Shown one piece after another: positions 47,113-57,212 of a stretch of 64,000 nucleotides of DNA (its first letter is position 1; each line of letters begins with the position of its first letter). Below the pieces are notes generated by a model that was not told the DNA's origin, searched no databases, and saw only the letters and a list, made by a program, of their open reading frames with translations. Both the position numbers and the translations under genes were made by a program. This DNA comes from Zanthoxylum bungeanum (Eukaryota; Streptophyta; Magnoliopsida; Sapindales; Rutaceae), in assembly GCA_019454045.1 (NCBI GenBank), contig SKCR01001878.1:1-64000 (forward strand), read 5' to 3'.

Positions 47113-47454
47113 AGCAACAGCGAAGATGAAACAAAACAAGGGAAGAATTTCTGGGAAGACTTCTCCAGTAGTGATGAAGAGGAGGTGAGAGGAATGACAC
47201 GCAATGGGCGTTTCTACAGTGATACGACTGAGAAGGGTAAAGAAGTGTTGACAGAAGGGAGAGAAGTGACAGAAAATATGGATAATACTGAAGGAGATGC
47301 AGTGTTGCGCCAGCTAAAGAAGACACAGGCACAGGTCAGCATCTGGGAATTGTTGTGTTCGTCACAGGAGCACAGGCGTGCTATGGTTGAAGCCTTGAGC
47401 AAAATAATAGTAACAGAGGATGCTAATCCTGCAATGTTTGTAGGATCAGTATAG
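47113..47454 (+). pseudogene. TE-D gag-pol linker downstream of the hAT-type insertion
   Basis: An acidic, hydrophilic reading (NSEDETKQGKNFWEDFSSSD) then LKKTQAQVSIWELLCSSQEH, a conserved block that precedes protease in Ogre/Tat elements. It ends at a TAG at 47452-47454 in frame with the protease frame. Confidence 0.75.
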
Positions 47455-47463
47455 AAGGAAGCT

Positions 47464-48129
47464 TTGCAGGCAATAACTTTTTCTGAGGAAGAACTCCCGG
47501 CAGAGGGAAGAAATCACAACAAGCCACTATTCATCAGAGCTGAAGTGAGAGGAAGGAAGACATCCTGTGTAATGGTGGATGATGGCTCATCCATCAATGT
47601 GTGCCCTTTGAAGATCCTATCGAGATTGGGAATGAATGTAACGGATCCGGATCCCTCTAATATGACTATCAAGGCATATGATGACAGTAAGCGAGGAGTT
47701 GAGGGCACTTTTGCTGCAATAGTTAAGGTGGGACCAATCGAGAATAAGGTTGAATTCACTGTGCTATACATCACAGCTACTTTTGCTTTGTTGTTGGGGA
47801 GGCCATGGTTTCACAAGCTTGGGGGCGTGCCTTCCACTCTACACCAGGCCATCAAGTTTCCATACGGAGGAGAGATTATCACCATCAAAGCTGAAGTAGA
47901 TAATGTTGTGGCTGCTTTAGAGATACAACCTTTCACGAGGTTCCAGGTGTCGGCAACCTTCGAAGAATGGGTGGATCCTAAGATGGCTAGGATCATGGAA
48001 AAAATGAAGTTCGAGCCGGGTAAAGGTTCAGGTGTCGGAGGAACTCTGCCAAACTTTAAAGGGCAGACCACTCGGAGAGGACTGAGGTACAAGTCTGATG
48101 AGGATAAGCCGAAGACCAAGAAGAAATGA
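47464..48129 (+). pseudogene. TE-D aspartic protease domain
   Basis: The open frame contains ITFSEEELPAEGRNHNKPLF, the active-site region SCVMVDDGSSINVCPLKILS (DDGS in place of the usual D-S/T-G), and FALLLGRPWFHKLGGVPSTL. This is the typical Ogre/Tat protease layout. It closes at a TGA at 48127-48129, and RT starts ~170 bp further on after two more stops. Confidence 0.82.
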
Positions 48130-48297
48130 CTGAAACTGACAGAATGTTTTGTGAAGGCAACAAGATACCAATGAGAGCCTGAACCAGTAGGGGTCAATCG
48201 GATCATGGTACCGGGATTTGAAATCTTCCAGGATGTGATGGGTGAGAAATCGCTGGCAATAGAAGTCACAAATGAGGAAGGCAAATAGGAGGAGGAG

Positions 48298-49980
48298 TTG
48301 ATGAAGCTGGAGGGTCTGACCCTTGAGGAGAGTAAGGAAACTGAGGAAGACAAAATGCCTGGGGATGATGAAGACATTTACCTTCCTGATTTATTTGAAT
48401 GTATCCATGCATATGCTAGTAATAAAGACATTCATTTTACTTACTTGTCTGACTATCTTCCTTTCAATTTGCACGACTTGAGTATATTTAACATCAGCTC
48501 AACCAGAACAAATGCACTTAACCTTGGTACACCTGAGAGCCCCAAAGAAATTCTAATTGCGAGTGAGGTTACCTCTGAGGAACGGGAGAAGTTAGAAGAA
48601 ATATTAGTCAAATACGAGAAGGTATTTGCTTGGTTCTATGAGGACATGCCTAGAGTAGACAGAAGCATCGCCCAGCATACAATACCAACTTACCCGAATA
48701 TGAAGCCAGTGAAACAGAAACTCCGACGGATGAGACCTGAGTGGGCCGAGAAGGTCAGAGAAGAAGTCAAGAAACAGATAGATGTGGGGTTCCTAGAAGT
48801 AGTGAAGTATCCTGAGTGGTTGGCAAATATTATGCCGGTGTCGAAGAAAGACGGGAAGGTCAAAATGTGTGTGGATTACAGAGATCTTAACAAGGCTTGC
48901 CCGAAAGATGATTTTCCTCTACCTCATATAGACGTGCTAGTTGATAGTGCGGCTTTATCTGCCATGTATTCATTTGCAGACGGGTTTTCAGGATACAATC
49001 AGGTTCTCATAGCTGAAGAAGACAAGCACAGACTGCCTTTGTCACCGAGTGGGGCACTTATTGTTACAAGGTAACGATGTTTGGGCTCAAGAATGCAGGA
49101 GCTACTTATCAACGGATGGCCACTACATTATTCCACGACTTGATGCACAAAGAGATTGAAGTATATGTGGATGACATGATGGTGAAATCAGAGACAAGAA
49201 TCGGGCATATAGAAGCACTGGAGAAGTTCCTTCAGAGAGTTGACAAATACAACTTGCGGCTGAATCCCAAGAAATGTGTGTTTGGGGTAACATCAGGAAA
49301 TTTGCTAGGACATACAATAGGAATGGGAGGAATAGAGGTAGACTCTGAGAAGATCAAAGCAATCACCGAGATGCCTGCACCGAAGACTGAGAAAGAAGTT
49401 AGAGCATTCCTCAGGAAAATTCAGTATATCAGTCGGTTCATCGTCAAGTTGACGTCAGTATGTGAGCCTATCTTCAAACTGTTGAGAAAAGACCAACCAG
49501 TGAAATGGAATGAGCAATGTCAAGCAGCCTTCAACAAGATCAGAGAATACTTGGTAAAGCCTCTTGTATTGAAACCTCCAAGACCGGGCAAACCCTTAGT
49601 ACTGTATTTGGCCATAGAATCAGAAGCACTGGGGGCAATGATGGTACATGCAGATGAGACGGGAGTAGAGCATGCGGTCTACTATCTCAGTAAGAAGATG
49701 TTTCCGTACGAAGCCCGCTATCAAGAAGTAGAGAATATCTATTTGGCAGTGGTATGGGAGTCCAGGAAATTGCGTCATTACTTCCAATCCTACATGATCC
49801 AGGTGGTAGCGAAGGAGAATCCCTTGAAATATCTACATTCAGTGCCTTCGCTAGTAGGGAAGTTGGGCAGATGGTTAGTGTTGCTGACAGAGTTTGACAT
49901 TGAGTACCTCACTTCCAAAGTAATCAAAGGGCGAGCCGTAGCAGAGTTCCTGGCATTGCAACCTATTGAAGGGGATCAGT
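48298..49980 (+). pseudogene. TE-D reverse transcriptase and first RNase H
   Basis: Two frames joined by a break at about 49035-49077. The first (48298-49074) has DMPRVDRSIAQHTIPTYPNM, VKMCVDYRDLNKACPKDDFP and MYSFADGFSGYNQVLIAEED. The second (from 49077) has FGLKNAGATYQRMATTLFHD, the active site EVYVDDMMVKSE with both Asp, and FGVTSGNLLGHTIGMGGIEV. The first RNase H follows (LVLYLAIESEALGAMMVHAD; YQEVENIYLAVVWESRKLRH) but its catalytic residues look eroded (Tat first RNase H domains are often degenerate). Confidence 0.87.
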
Positions 49981-50483
49981 ACAAGTTTGAATTTCCAGAT
50001 GAAGAGATCCAAGCAATAATAGTTCAAGGATGGAAGATGTACTTCAACGAAGCAGTGAATTGCAAAGGAGCCGGAATTGGGATCGTGATAGTGACCCCAG
50101 AAGGAGAAACCTTGCCTATGGCCAAGAGGTTGATGTTCGGAGTAACTAACAACATGGCCGAGTATGAAGCATGTGCTTTTGGATTGACTGCACTGATAGC
50201 CTTGAAGGCTGAGAGCGTGGAGGTTTACGGAGATTCGATGTTGGTAGTCCGACAGATGCATGGAGAATGGGAATTGAAGGAAGAACGGTTGAAACCTTAC
50301 ATTTTTCACCTCCGAAAGTTGGCAGAGGCTATCCCCGATTGTAAGTTTCAGCACTTGCCGCGAGAAGAGAATCAGATGGCAGACGCATTAGCTACACTTG
50401 CAGCGACTTGGGATAATCCAGAGAAGTTAGTGATGAGACCATTGGTACTGACAACAGCAAGCAGACCCGTTTATGAGATATAA
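49981..50483 (+). pseudogene. TE-D second RNase H (archaeal-type), catalytic Asp changed
   Basis: Same frame as RT: WKMYFNEAVNCKGAGIGIVI, then TNNMAEYEACAFGLTALIAL, VEVYGDSMLVVRQMHGEWEL and REENQMADALATLAA. This is the additional RNase H acquired by Tat-clade elements. The first catalytic residue, expected in YFDGA, is Asn (codon 50046-50048, G-to-A in a former CpG); the Glu (AEYEA) and the later Asps (YGDS, ADALA) remain. It ends at a TAA at 50481-50483. Confidence 0.87.
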
Positions 50484-51718
50484 AGAGTTTTGGAAGTGGA
50501 GATCGACGACGAAAAACCTTGGTACCATGATATTCAGCGATACCTGGAACACATAGAACTCCCAGAATGAGCAAGTAGAAAAGACAGAATAGCCATTCTG
50601 AAGTTGGCTTCTCAGTATGTGATTTTGAAGGGAGAGCTATACAAGAGGCAAACAAATGGCATTCAGCCGAAGTGTTTAAGAAAAAAAGAAGCTCATGAGG
50701 CAATGGAAGAAATACATGCAGGGGTATGTGGACCGCACATGAATGGGTTGAATTTGTCTCACAAGATTGTAAGATAAGGTTTCTATTAGTTGGTAAAACA
50801 TTGTCACGATTGTCAAGCACATGGTAATATGAACCATCTGCCTCACACAGAGTTACACGGGCTATCAGAGCCATGGTTTTTTTTAGCATGGGGAATTAAC
50901 ATGATCGGAGAGATTCGACCGAATACATCGAATGGACATCGTTTCATAGTGGTGGCAGTGGACTACTTTTCAAAATGGGTGGAAGTTGAGTCATTTTGTA
51001 ACGTCACAGCAAAGCAGATGGTGAAGTTCATAGCTCGGAACATCATATGCCGATATGGGATGCCGCATCATGTAGTGACAGATAACAGAGTTCAGTTTCA
51101 ATGGGAAACAAAGGCAATGCTACAGAGATATGGCACAAGTCGTCACCTTACAGACCGCAGGCAAATAGGGCAGTCGAGGCAGCCAATAAGACAGTAAAGA
51201 AGATATTAGCCAAGATGACAGAAAACTGTAAAGATTGGGCCAAAAAACTACCGTACTCCCTGTGGGGGTACATAACTTCTGTGAGAACAGCAACGGGAGC
51301 CACGCCTTACTCTTTGGTCTACGGAATGGAAGCAGTATTGCCAGTAGAAGTTGAGATACAGTCTATGCGGGTATTAGCAGAAGATGAGTTGCCTGAACAA
51401 GAATGGGCCTCGCAGAGATTTGAACAGTTAGCACTACTGGATGAGAAGATGATGAAGTCATTGCATCATATGCAGTTATACCAGAAGAGATTGGCCCAGA
51501 CATTCAACAAAAAGGTGTGTCCTACTAAGATTAGAAAGGGTGATCTGATACTTAAGCCGTCGACGACGGATCCGAGAGGAAAGTTCAGAACCAATTGGGA
51601 AGGACCCTACATAGTCCAGAAAGTAATGGGAAACGAGGCAGTGAGACTGTCAGACTTAGAAGGGAACGAGTTCACCGAGCCGATCAATGTGGATAGATTG
51701 AAGCAGTATTTTACCTGA
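50484..51718 (+). pseudogene. TE-D integrase, broken
   Basis: Read-through after the RNase H stop shows SRKDRIAILKLASQYVILKG, HEAMEEIHAGVCGPHMNG and the zinc-binding CHDCQAH, with stops near 50568, 50774 and 50789. The core reads GINMIGEIRPNTSNGHRFIV (first catalytic Asp replaced by Asn at 50898-50900), HHVVTDNRVQF (second Asp kept), then a frameshift near 51150 and AVEAANKTVKKILAK (Glu kept). The C-terminus KIRKGDLILKPSTTDPRGKF...NVDRLKQYFT is intact to the stop at 51716-51718. Confidence 0.86.
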
Positions 51719-52439
51719 GGAAAAGAAGACCGAGCAGTCACCGGCAGAAGACCTAACCCAACGGAATAGGAAATTCATTCATGCATGAATGCATACACGT
51801 AACGTACTTGCAATTTTTATGTTTGTTCTGTGTTTGCAGGTTTCAGACAAAAGAGAACTGCACAATCACCAGAAGAGAACCGGCAGGAGGAAACTATAAG
51901 CAGACCTAGGGGCGATCAGAGACATGCGTAGGCATATGGCGCCAAGGAGCACAATGATGGTCTAACCCATCAGGAACATGGAGTACCTCCACACATGCAT
52001 ACAGACACATCGCATGCACGCGTTTTTATTCTGTTGTTTTGTTTGTGTTCACAGGTCTCGAAGAAAAGAAGAAGAAGGCCATATCATGTTGAGTACGAGG
52101 AAGAAATCACAGAGTATGATCAAGACATTTAGGTTGGTTAGACCCACTGATCCAATTCTCCGAGACAAGATCATCGAATTGGCTTACTTAAGGACTAAGC
52201 TGCGAAAGAACCTTGGCACACACACACTAGGAGTCTAGTTCAGATCACTCGCTCAGACAGTCGGATTTGAGCGTATCAAGTACTTTGAAGGTTCTCTGGT
52301 TTCGACACGAAGCATCCTTTGAGGACGAAAATATGTTTAGCTATCGGGATTATCTCGTAAGTAGTATTTATGAAAGCAACAAAAGAACAGAAAGATGGAT
52401 CAAGTCTGGGGGCGACCAGCCCACCCTTTTCTCATACAG
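51719..52439. other. TE-D 3' untranslated region upstream of the repeat array
   Basis: No gene. Two similar pieces ('catgaatgcata' near 51785 and 'acatgcatacagacacatcg' near 51994, each followed by a 'tgtttgtgtt.acaggt' stretch) suggest a diverged ~210-bp duplication. Confidence 0.5.
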
Positions 52440-53070
52440 CGCGGTTCGGGGATGAACCACCATCAGTATCAGTTTCGGGGATGAGTCTCAGGAAAGAGGC
52501 CCACATCAGCATCAATATCATTTTTGGGGATGTGTCCCAGGGTCAAGGCCCGCATCAGTATCAGTTTGGGGATGCGTCCCAGGGTTGAGGCCTGCACCAG
52601 TATCAATTTGGGATGCGTCCCAAGGTCGAGGCCCTCTTTGTCAGCATTTCCGGGATGCGTCCCAAGGTCGAGGCCCACTGCGTCATTAGTTGTAGTTCTG
52701 GGATGCGTCCCAGAGTCGTGGACCCACTACACCATCAGTTTTGGGATGCATCCCAGGGTCGAGGCCCACTGCGTCATCAGTTGTAGTTTTGGGATGCGTC
52801 ACAGGGTCGTGGACCCACTACACCATCAGTTTTGGGATGCGTCCCAGGGTCGAGGCCCACATTATCAGTGGTATTGGGATGCGTCCCAAGGTCGAGGCCC
52901 CCATTTTCCGTTATAGTTATTGGGATACGTCCTAGGGTCGAGGACCCATTGTATCAGGAGTTGTAGTTCTGGGATGCGTCCTAGGGTCGAGGATCCACTA
53001 CATTATCAGTTGTAGTTCCGGGATGCGTCCCAGGGTCGAGGCCCATTGCGTCATCAACTCAGTTCGAAGC
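52440..53070 (+). repeat. TE-D hypervariable 3' array built on 'gggatgcgtcccagggtcga'
   Basis: About 12 units of ~40-60 bp, each with 'gggatgcgtcccagggtcg' and 'ggcccac', plus 'atcagt' linkers. Spacing varies (for example units near 52560, 52608, 52650, 52700, 52742, 52790, 52834 and 52875). The core ggatgcgtccc is itself a near-palindrome. Such arrays just upstream of the 3' LTR are a Tat/Ogre hallmark. Confidence 0.88.
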
Positions 53071-53169
53071 AGCAAGCAAGTCAGGTGGCGGCTAGCGAGC
53101 CAGGTAAGTAAAAATGCATTGCATAACTTTGATAGGATTGTCATTGTCACACACTGTACAAGTCCCATC

Positions 53170-53183
53170 AAAGTGGGGGCGAC
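53170..53183 (+). promoter_or_regulatory. TE-D polypurine tract
   Basis: 'aaagtgggggcgac' immediately before the 3' LTR start TGTAGGCATTG. Confidence 0.7.
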
Positions 53184-56034
53184 TGTAGGCATTGCATTTT
53201 TGCATGTAAGTCCCGATGATGAGTCTCATATAGAGACATTACCTTTTAAGTTGTGGAAGTCGCGGGAAACGGACGTCGGAAGGGAAAAGTCAGAAATCAT
53301 TACTTTGTTGGATTTTATTCGTTTGCTTAGATGTGGGTTCGCTCGTTGGACCTCTGTTTTAAAACTTATCATCGGCCCAAAACCCTCGCAAACCACTTAT
53401 CCTTGGCCCAAAACCCCCGCAAGCCACACATCAAGCCCACGCACCACCAAGCCCAATAAAATACATTCAAAATAACAATTAACATATTAAACACATGGTG
53501 AAATCTAAATAAATCACATACCTAAATAAAACAAATCAAATAAAATCAAATATATCATCTTCCTAATCAAGCCAAATCATATCCCTAATTAAATAAATAA
53601 TTTCCTTGTGATATACTAATTAGGAGATATCACCATTGATTGCATGATTCCTTACATATTCACACAAGGGTAACCTTAGCCTTTGCCTATAAAAAGAGGC
53701 ACAAACTCAACCCTTGACTCCCCTAGCAACTCACACCCAAAGCAACAAGAAACAAAGTAAATAATTCTCTTTTCTCCTCTTCTCTACCATCACCGAAACA
53801 CTCTCCCAAAATAGCAAAGGAACATCACCAAAACACTCTCCCAAAACAGCAAAGGGACATCACCAAAACACCTCATAAACAGTAAGCATCATCACCGAAC
53901 ATACCCTTGAAACAGCCCTTCCATTCACCAAAAATCACAGCTCCAAACAGTCCCTACAATCACCGAAAATCACCCCTGAAACTGCACTGTAACATCACTG
54001 AAAATCACCCCTGAAACTGCACTGCAGTCACCGAAAACATACACCCAAACAGCAGCCCAAACACCCTTAAACAGTAGCTTAAGTTACCGAAAACAGTGAC
54101 CAAAAACTGCACCCCAAGACACCTTAAATACCGCAAAACAACAGTCCAAAAAAATTCCCAAATTATCGAAAAATACGACCAGAAAACAGCAGAGAAAACA
54201 GCGACCCAAAACATCGAAGCGACGAAGGAAAACATAAAATCAGTGAACCGGAAGAGTTGCAGAGTGTTAGCCCTTCCGACGGCCGTGTAACGCACTTCCA
54301 AAAGGTGACATAAAAGGTTAGACCTGAGGGCACCCCTTTTTTATTTATTTCCGCTTATTTCTTTTATTTTGCCAATATTTATTCGCATGGGTATTGTTGA
54401 TTAATATATGCTATGGCTATTGGATGAATGAAATATGTGTCGTCTCTTGTGGTATATCAGATGGAAACCCAGACGTAAATTCCATAGCCGAATCCGAATG
54501 GATGGTAGTACGGTCTGTACTTGGGAAACAATTCCACGTACTACTTGAGCAAATGGCAAGTGTTTCACTTTATTTAATCTTGTTCATCTACTATTCGCAT
54601 TTTTATTCTGCCATTTACTTTCCGCATGTTACTTATTTATGCATTGTAATGTAATGCGCATGGGCAAATCAAGTTGGATTAAAGGTCCTCCGTTTTGAGG
54701 GATGAAAAGCCTAAGGGCTACCTTTGCCACAACATTTTGCCGCGCCTGACGAAGTATGTTTGATTGAATGTGAGATATGTTTAATCGAGCATACGAAGTC
54801 CCATATTATTGTTGTCTTTATTTTTTATGCATTGTAATGTAATGCGCATGGGCAAATCAAGTTGGATTAAAGGTTCTCCGTTTTGAGGGATGAAAAGCCT
54901 AAGGGCTACCTTTACCATGACGTTTTGCCGCGCCGGACGAAGTATGTTTGATTGAATGTGAGATATGTTTAATCGGACATACGAATTCCCATATCATTGT
55001 CTTATTTATTTGTATGCATTGTAATGTAATGCGCATGGGCTTATTTTGTTGGTCTAAATGTTCTCTACTTGAGGGAAGAAAAGCCTAAAAGACTACCTTT
55101 GCCACGATGTTTTGCTGCGCCGGACGAAGCACACTCGATTGAATGGAAAACATGTTCAATTGGGCATACGAGGTCCTACATCGTGTATTTGTTTATCCAT
55201 GTATGTGTTTGTGTCATTTCAGATGCCATTTTGGCAATCTCGTTCGAACGCGTTTCCAAACGCTATACGAACGCGAAACTTTTGCTTACCGTTCGAACGC
55301 GTTTCTAAACGCTACACGAACGTATGCATTCTGCCTCATTCCGTTCGAACGCGTTTACGAACGCTACTCGAACGCGCACGTATTCTGCTTTACCATGCAT
55401 CAGGTCTTATTCCGTTCGAACACGTTTCCGAACGCTATACGAACGCAAACCTTCTGTTTACCGTTCGAACACGTTTTCAAACGCTACACGAACGCACATA
55501 CAGTGCACATACTTCTTTTCGTCACATTTTATGCATGTTTGCTCCTTTGATCATTTCTTTTGCACCATATGATTAATCATATCATTCCATTATTTACGCT
55601 TAGGAAATTATCATCTATTTATATTTTCGCATTCATCTATTTAATGTGTTTATGAATTGTGTGTTTGCCGTTATGTCGATTTACTTCCATGCATGCGAAT
55701 TTAGGTGTAGATTGTATGTAAACTCAGATATAGGTTTTATTTTCATGCACGTGAACTTAGGAGTATGATACTCTTGGGATTATATGTTGCGTAGACTTGG
55801 TTAGATTATTGCACAAATCCTTTCATTACAAGTGGCATAAGTAATGGACTATTCCGAACCCAACGGTTTGAGGTCTTCCCTTGCGAGGGGTGAGTGCGAC
55901 CTTAAATCATTTTCCCGGTTCATACCGGGTGGCGACTCCATTTTTAGTTCTCTTGTTTAGTCCCCCGCGGGCTACTCCGTACTCCCAACCAGGCCGCGAG
56001 CCTGGAACAGCGTCGCCGATATCTGTGTCCTACA
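53184..56034 (+). repeat. TE-D 3' LTR
   Basis: 2851 bp, uninterrupted, collinear with 33497-36221 plus 43679-43818. TATA box at about 53688-53696, ~185-bp triplication at 54642-55135, dyad cluster at 55240-55500. It ends GTGTCCTACA. Confidence 0.9.
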
Positions 56035-56468
56035 GTGTGTACTTCCAACTATTAGGAATCACTTGTGAGTCATTCAGTATTCAGTCCAACCAATACCCAC
56101 GCGTCTATACGAGTTTCTAAAACTCATGGTACATCGGGTTAAACCATTGGAACTCTAATTGTAATATACGACATGTGCTAGTATTCTATATTATAGGAAT
56201 TCGACCGTATTCCAAAACCAATGACTAAAAATATTTACTTTTAGAATAGTTTATAATAGTAATATTTATCCCAATGTCGGACCGTCTAGTGTCTAATATT
56301 ACTACAAGACTATTCTAAGGTCGAAGTCATTCTTAGCATATTTATACATCAATATAATACGCGTAATGACAATACCATTAATAAGATTTGAAATGAAAAT
56401 GTACTTATTTTATTAATAAATAATAAAATGTATAATTCGGATTAACACTACAAGCACCAACTACAACC
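56035..56468 (-). repeat. TE-C 5' LTR, outer part
   Basis: Resumes the sequence interrupted at 33496 and is collinear with 26390-26842. It ends ccaactacaacc where the sister LTR has ccaactccaaca. Confidence 0.85.
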
Positions 56469-56480
56469 TCTTACACTTTA

Positions 56481-57148
56481 GTGACTAATATGTTGAGTCG
56501 TCGATAATTTTTACATCATAGCATAATTTCTATCTATTCAGGAATGAAATCAGACATGTACATCTGGCAAAGTAGCATTTTTGTCGTCAATATGTAGGAT
56601 GGTTTGCAAGAAAATGTACACGTGTCAGTCAATAAAACCAAAAGCACAGAAATTGTACATAACCTCAGTTTGCACAGTTCCCACTTCCGATCTCACCTTC
56701 CACTAACAAAAGCAAGACAAAAGCAGCTCGCCATGAAAAAGCAGAAGAAAAAAACAATAAGCGTCATCAAAAGCAGAGTCATCCCCTTCACTTCGATTTC
56801 TTTATAAGAAAAAGAAAAGCAAAAGCATCCCCTCTCAATAAATTCCTTCACTTACATTTCATTTACTTTATACATTCAGCTACAATTAATTAAAAAAAAT
56901 AAAAATAAAAACTATCCTACATTCTTTTCTTGCTCACAGAAACAATCACTTTGCCCCACTTAACACCCAAAGCATCTCTCTCTTTTCTTTCTTTACAAAT
57001 ACCCAATTTGAAAAAAAATGTTGTTTCTTCACAAACCCAACTCAAAACAAAAACAAGAAGGAGCAAGAGATACTGAGATAGTGAAACGAGTTTCAAGGAG
57101 AAAAAATTGTGTTTGTATTGCAGAGAGGTTTGAAGAAACGGTGCCGTT
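56481..57148 (+). promoter_or_regulatory. Callose synthase promoter and 5' leader
   Basis: The unique DNA between the nested transposon block and the ATG. A TATA-like ctttataag is at about 56799-56807 and tttataca near 56868, followed by CT-rich stretches (for example 56974-56998) typical of plant 5' leaders. Only ~670 bp separate the block's target duplication (56476-56480) from the start codon, so distal control elements, if any, now lie left of 13951. The true transcription start cannot be fixed from sequence. Confidence 0.5.
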
Positions 57149-57212
57149 ATGGCGAGTTCCAGTGGGACAAAGAAAGAGGGGGGCCCACCAAGGAGTCAGT
57201 CGAAGAAGATGA
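57018..57212 (+). other. Upstream ORF overlapping the callose synthase start
   Basis: An ATG at 57018 opens 64 codons in a frame shifted relative to the main ATG at 57149 and ends 61 bases past it. If the mRNA starts upstream of 57018 (for example from the TATA-like site near 56800), this uORF would hinder initiation at 57149. The protein is basic and resembles nothing I know; treat it as a possible regulatory uORF only. Confidence 0.4.

Larger units (their letters stand above)
33497..56034 (+). mobile_element. TE-D: Tat/Ogre-like Ty3/gypsy element with two RNase H domains
   Basis: Inserted into the TE-C 5' LTR, with target duplication gtgta (33492-33496) / gtgtg (56035-56039). The 5' LTR is split by TE-E; net length is ~14.2 kb. 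Order on the + strand: 2.86-kb LTR, primer site, 1.1-kb leader with tandem repeats, gag, protease, RT, RNase H, second (archaeal-type) RNase H, integrase, hypervariable tandem-repeat 3' region, polypurine tract, 2.85-kb LTR. The CHFHQQKGHDTDSC gag motif, the dual RNase H, the large size and the 3' repeat region place it in the Tat clade, close to Ogre. Stops and frameshifts disable it. Confidence 0.88.
23495..56468 (-). mobile_element. TE-C: Ty1/copia element with ~2.5-kb LTRs, interrupted by TE-D
   Basis: Inserted in the TE-B 5' LTR. On the - strand: 5' LTR (56468-56035 then 33496-31479, split by TE-D), tRNA-Met primer site, gag, protease, integrase, RT, RNase H, polypurine tract, 3' LTR (26842-23495, which carries a hAT-type insertion). 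Without insertions it is ~9.6 kb with only ~4.6 kb internal, so more than half of it is LTR. Target duplication gctta/tctta (4 of 5). All coding regions are broken. Confidence 0.85.
13951..56475 (-). mobile_element. TE-B: Ty1/copia Sirevirus-like element, host of the whole nested block
   Basis: The outermost element of a 42.5-kb nest, flanked by cttta at 13946-13950 and 56476-56480. On the - strand the order is: 5' LTR (56475-56474 then 23494-22202, split by TE-C), tRNA-Met primer site, gag, protease, integrase, RT, RNase H, an extra ORF, 3' LTR (15235-13951). Removing TE-C leaves ~9.5 kb. The long Lys/Glu-rich segment after the zinc knuckle, the extra 3' ORF and the palindrome-rich LTRs fit the Sirevirus (SIRE) lineage. 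The LTRs are clearly more diverged than those of the inner elements, and every domain carries stops, so this is the oldest insertion here. Confidence 0.85.

Noticed and set aside
52440..53070. CRISPR-like array of short repeats
   Set aside because: Repeat spacing is irregular, spacers are themselves related, and the array sits at the Tat-type hypervariable position of a plant retrotransposon.
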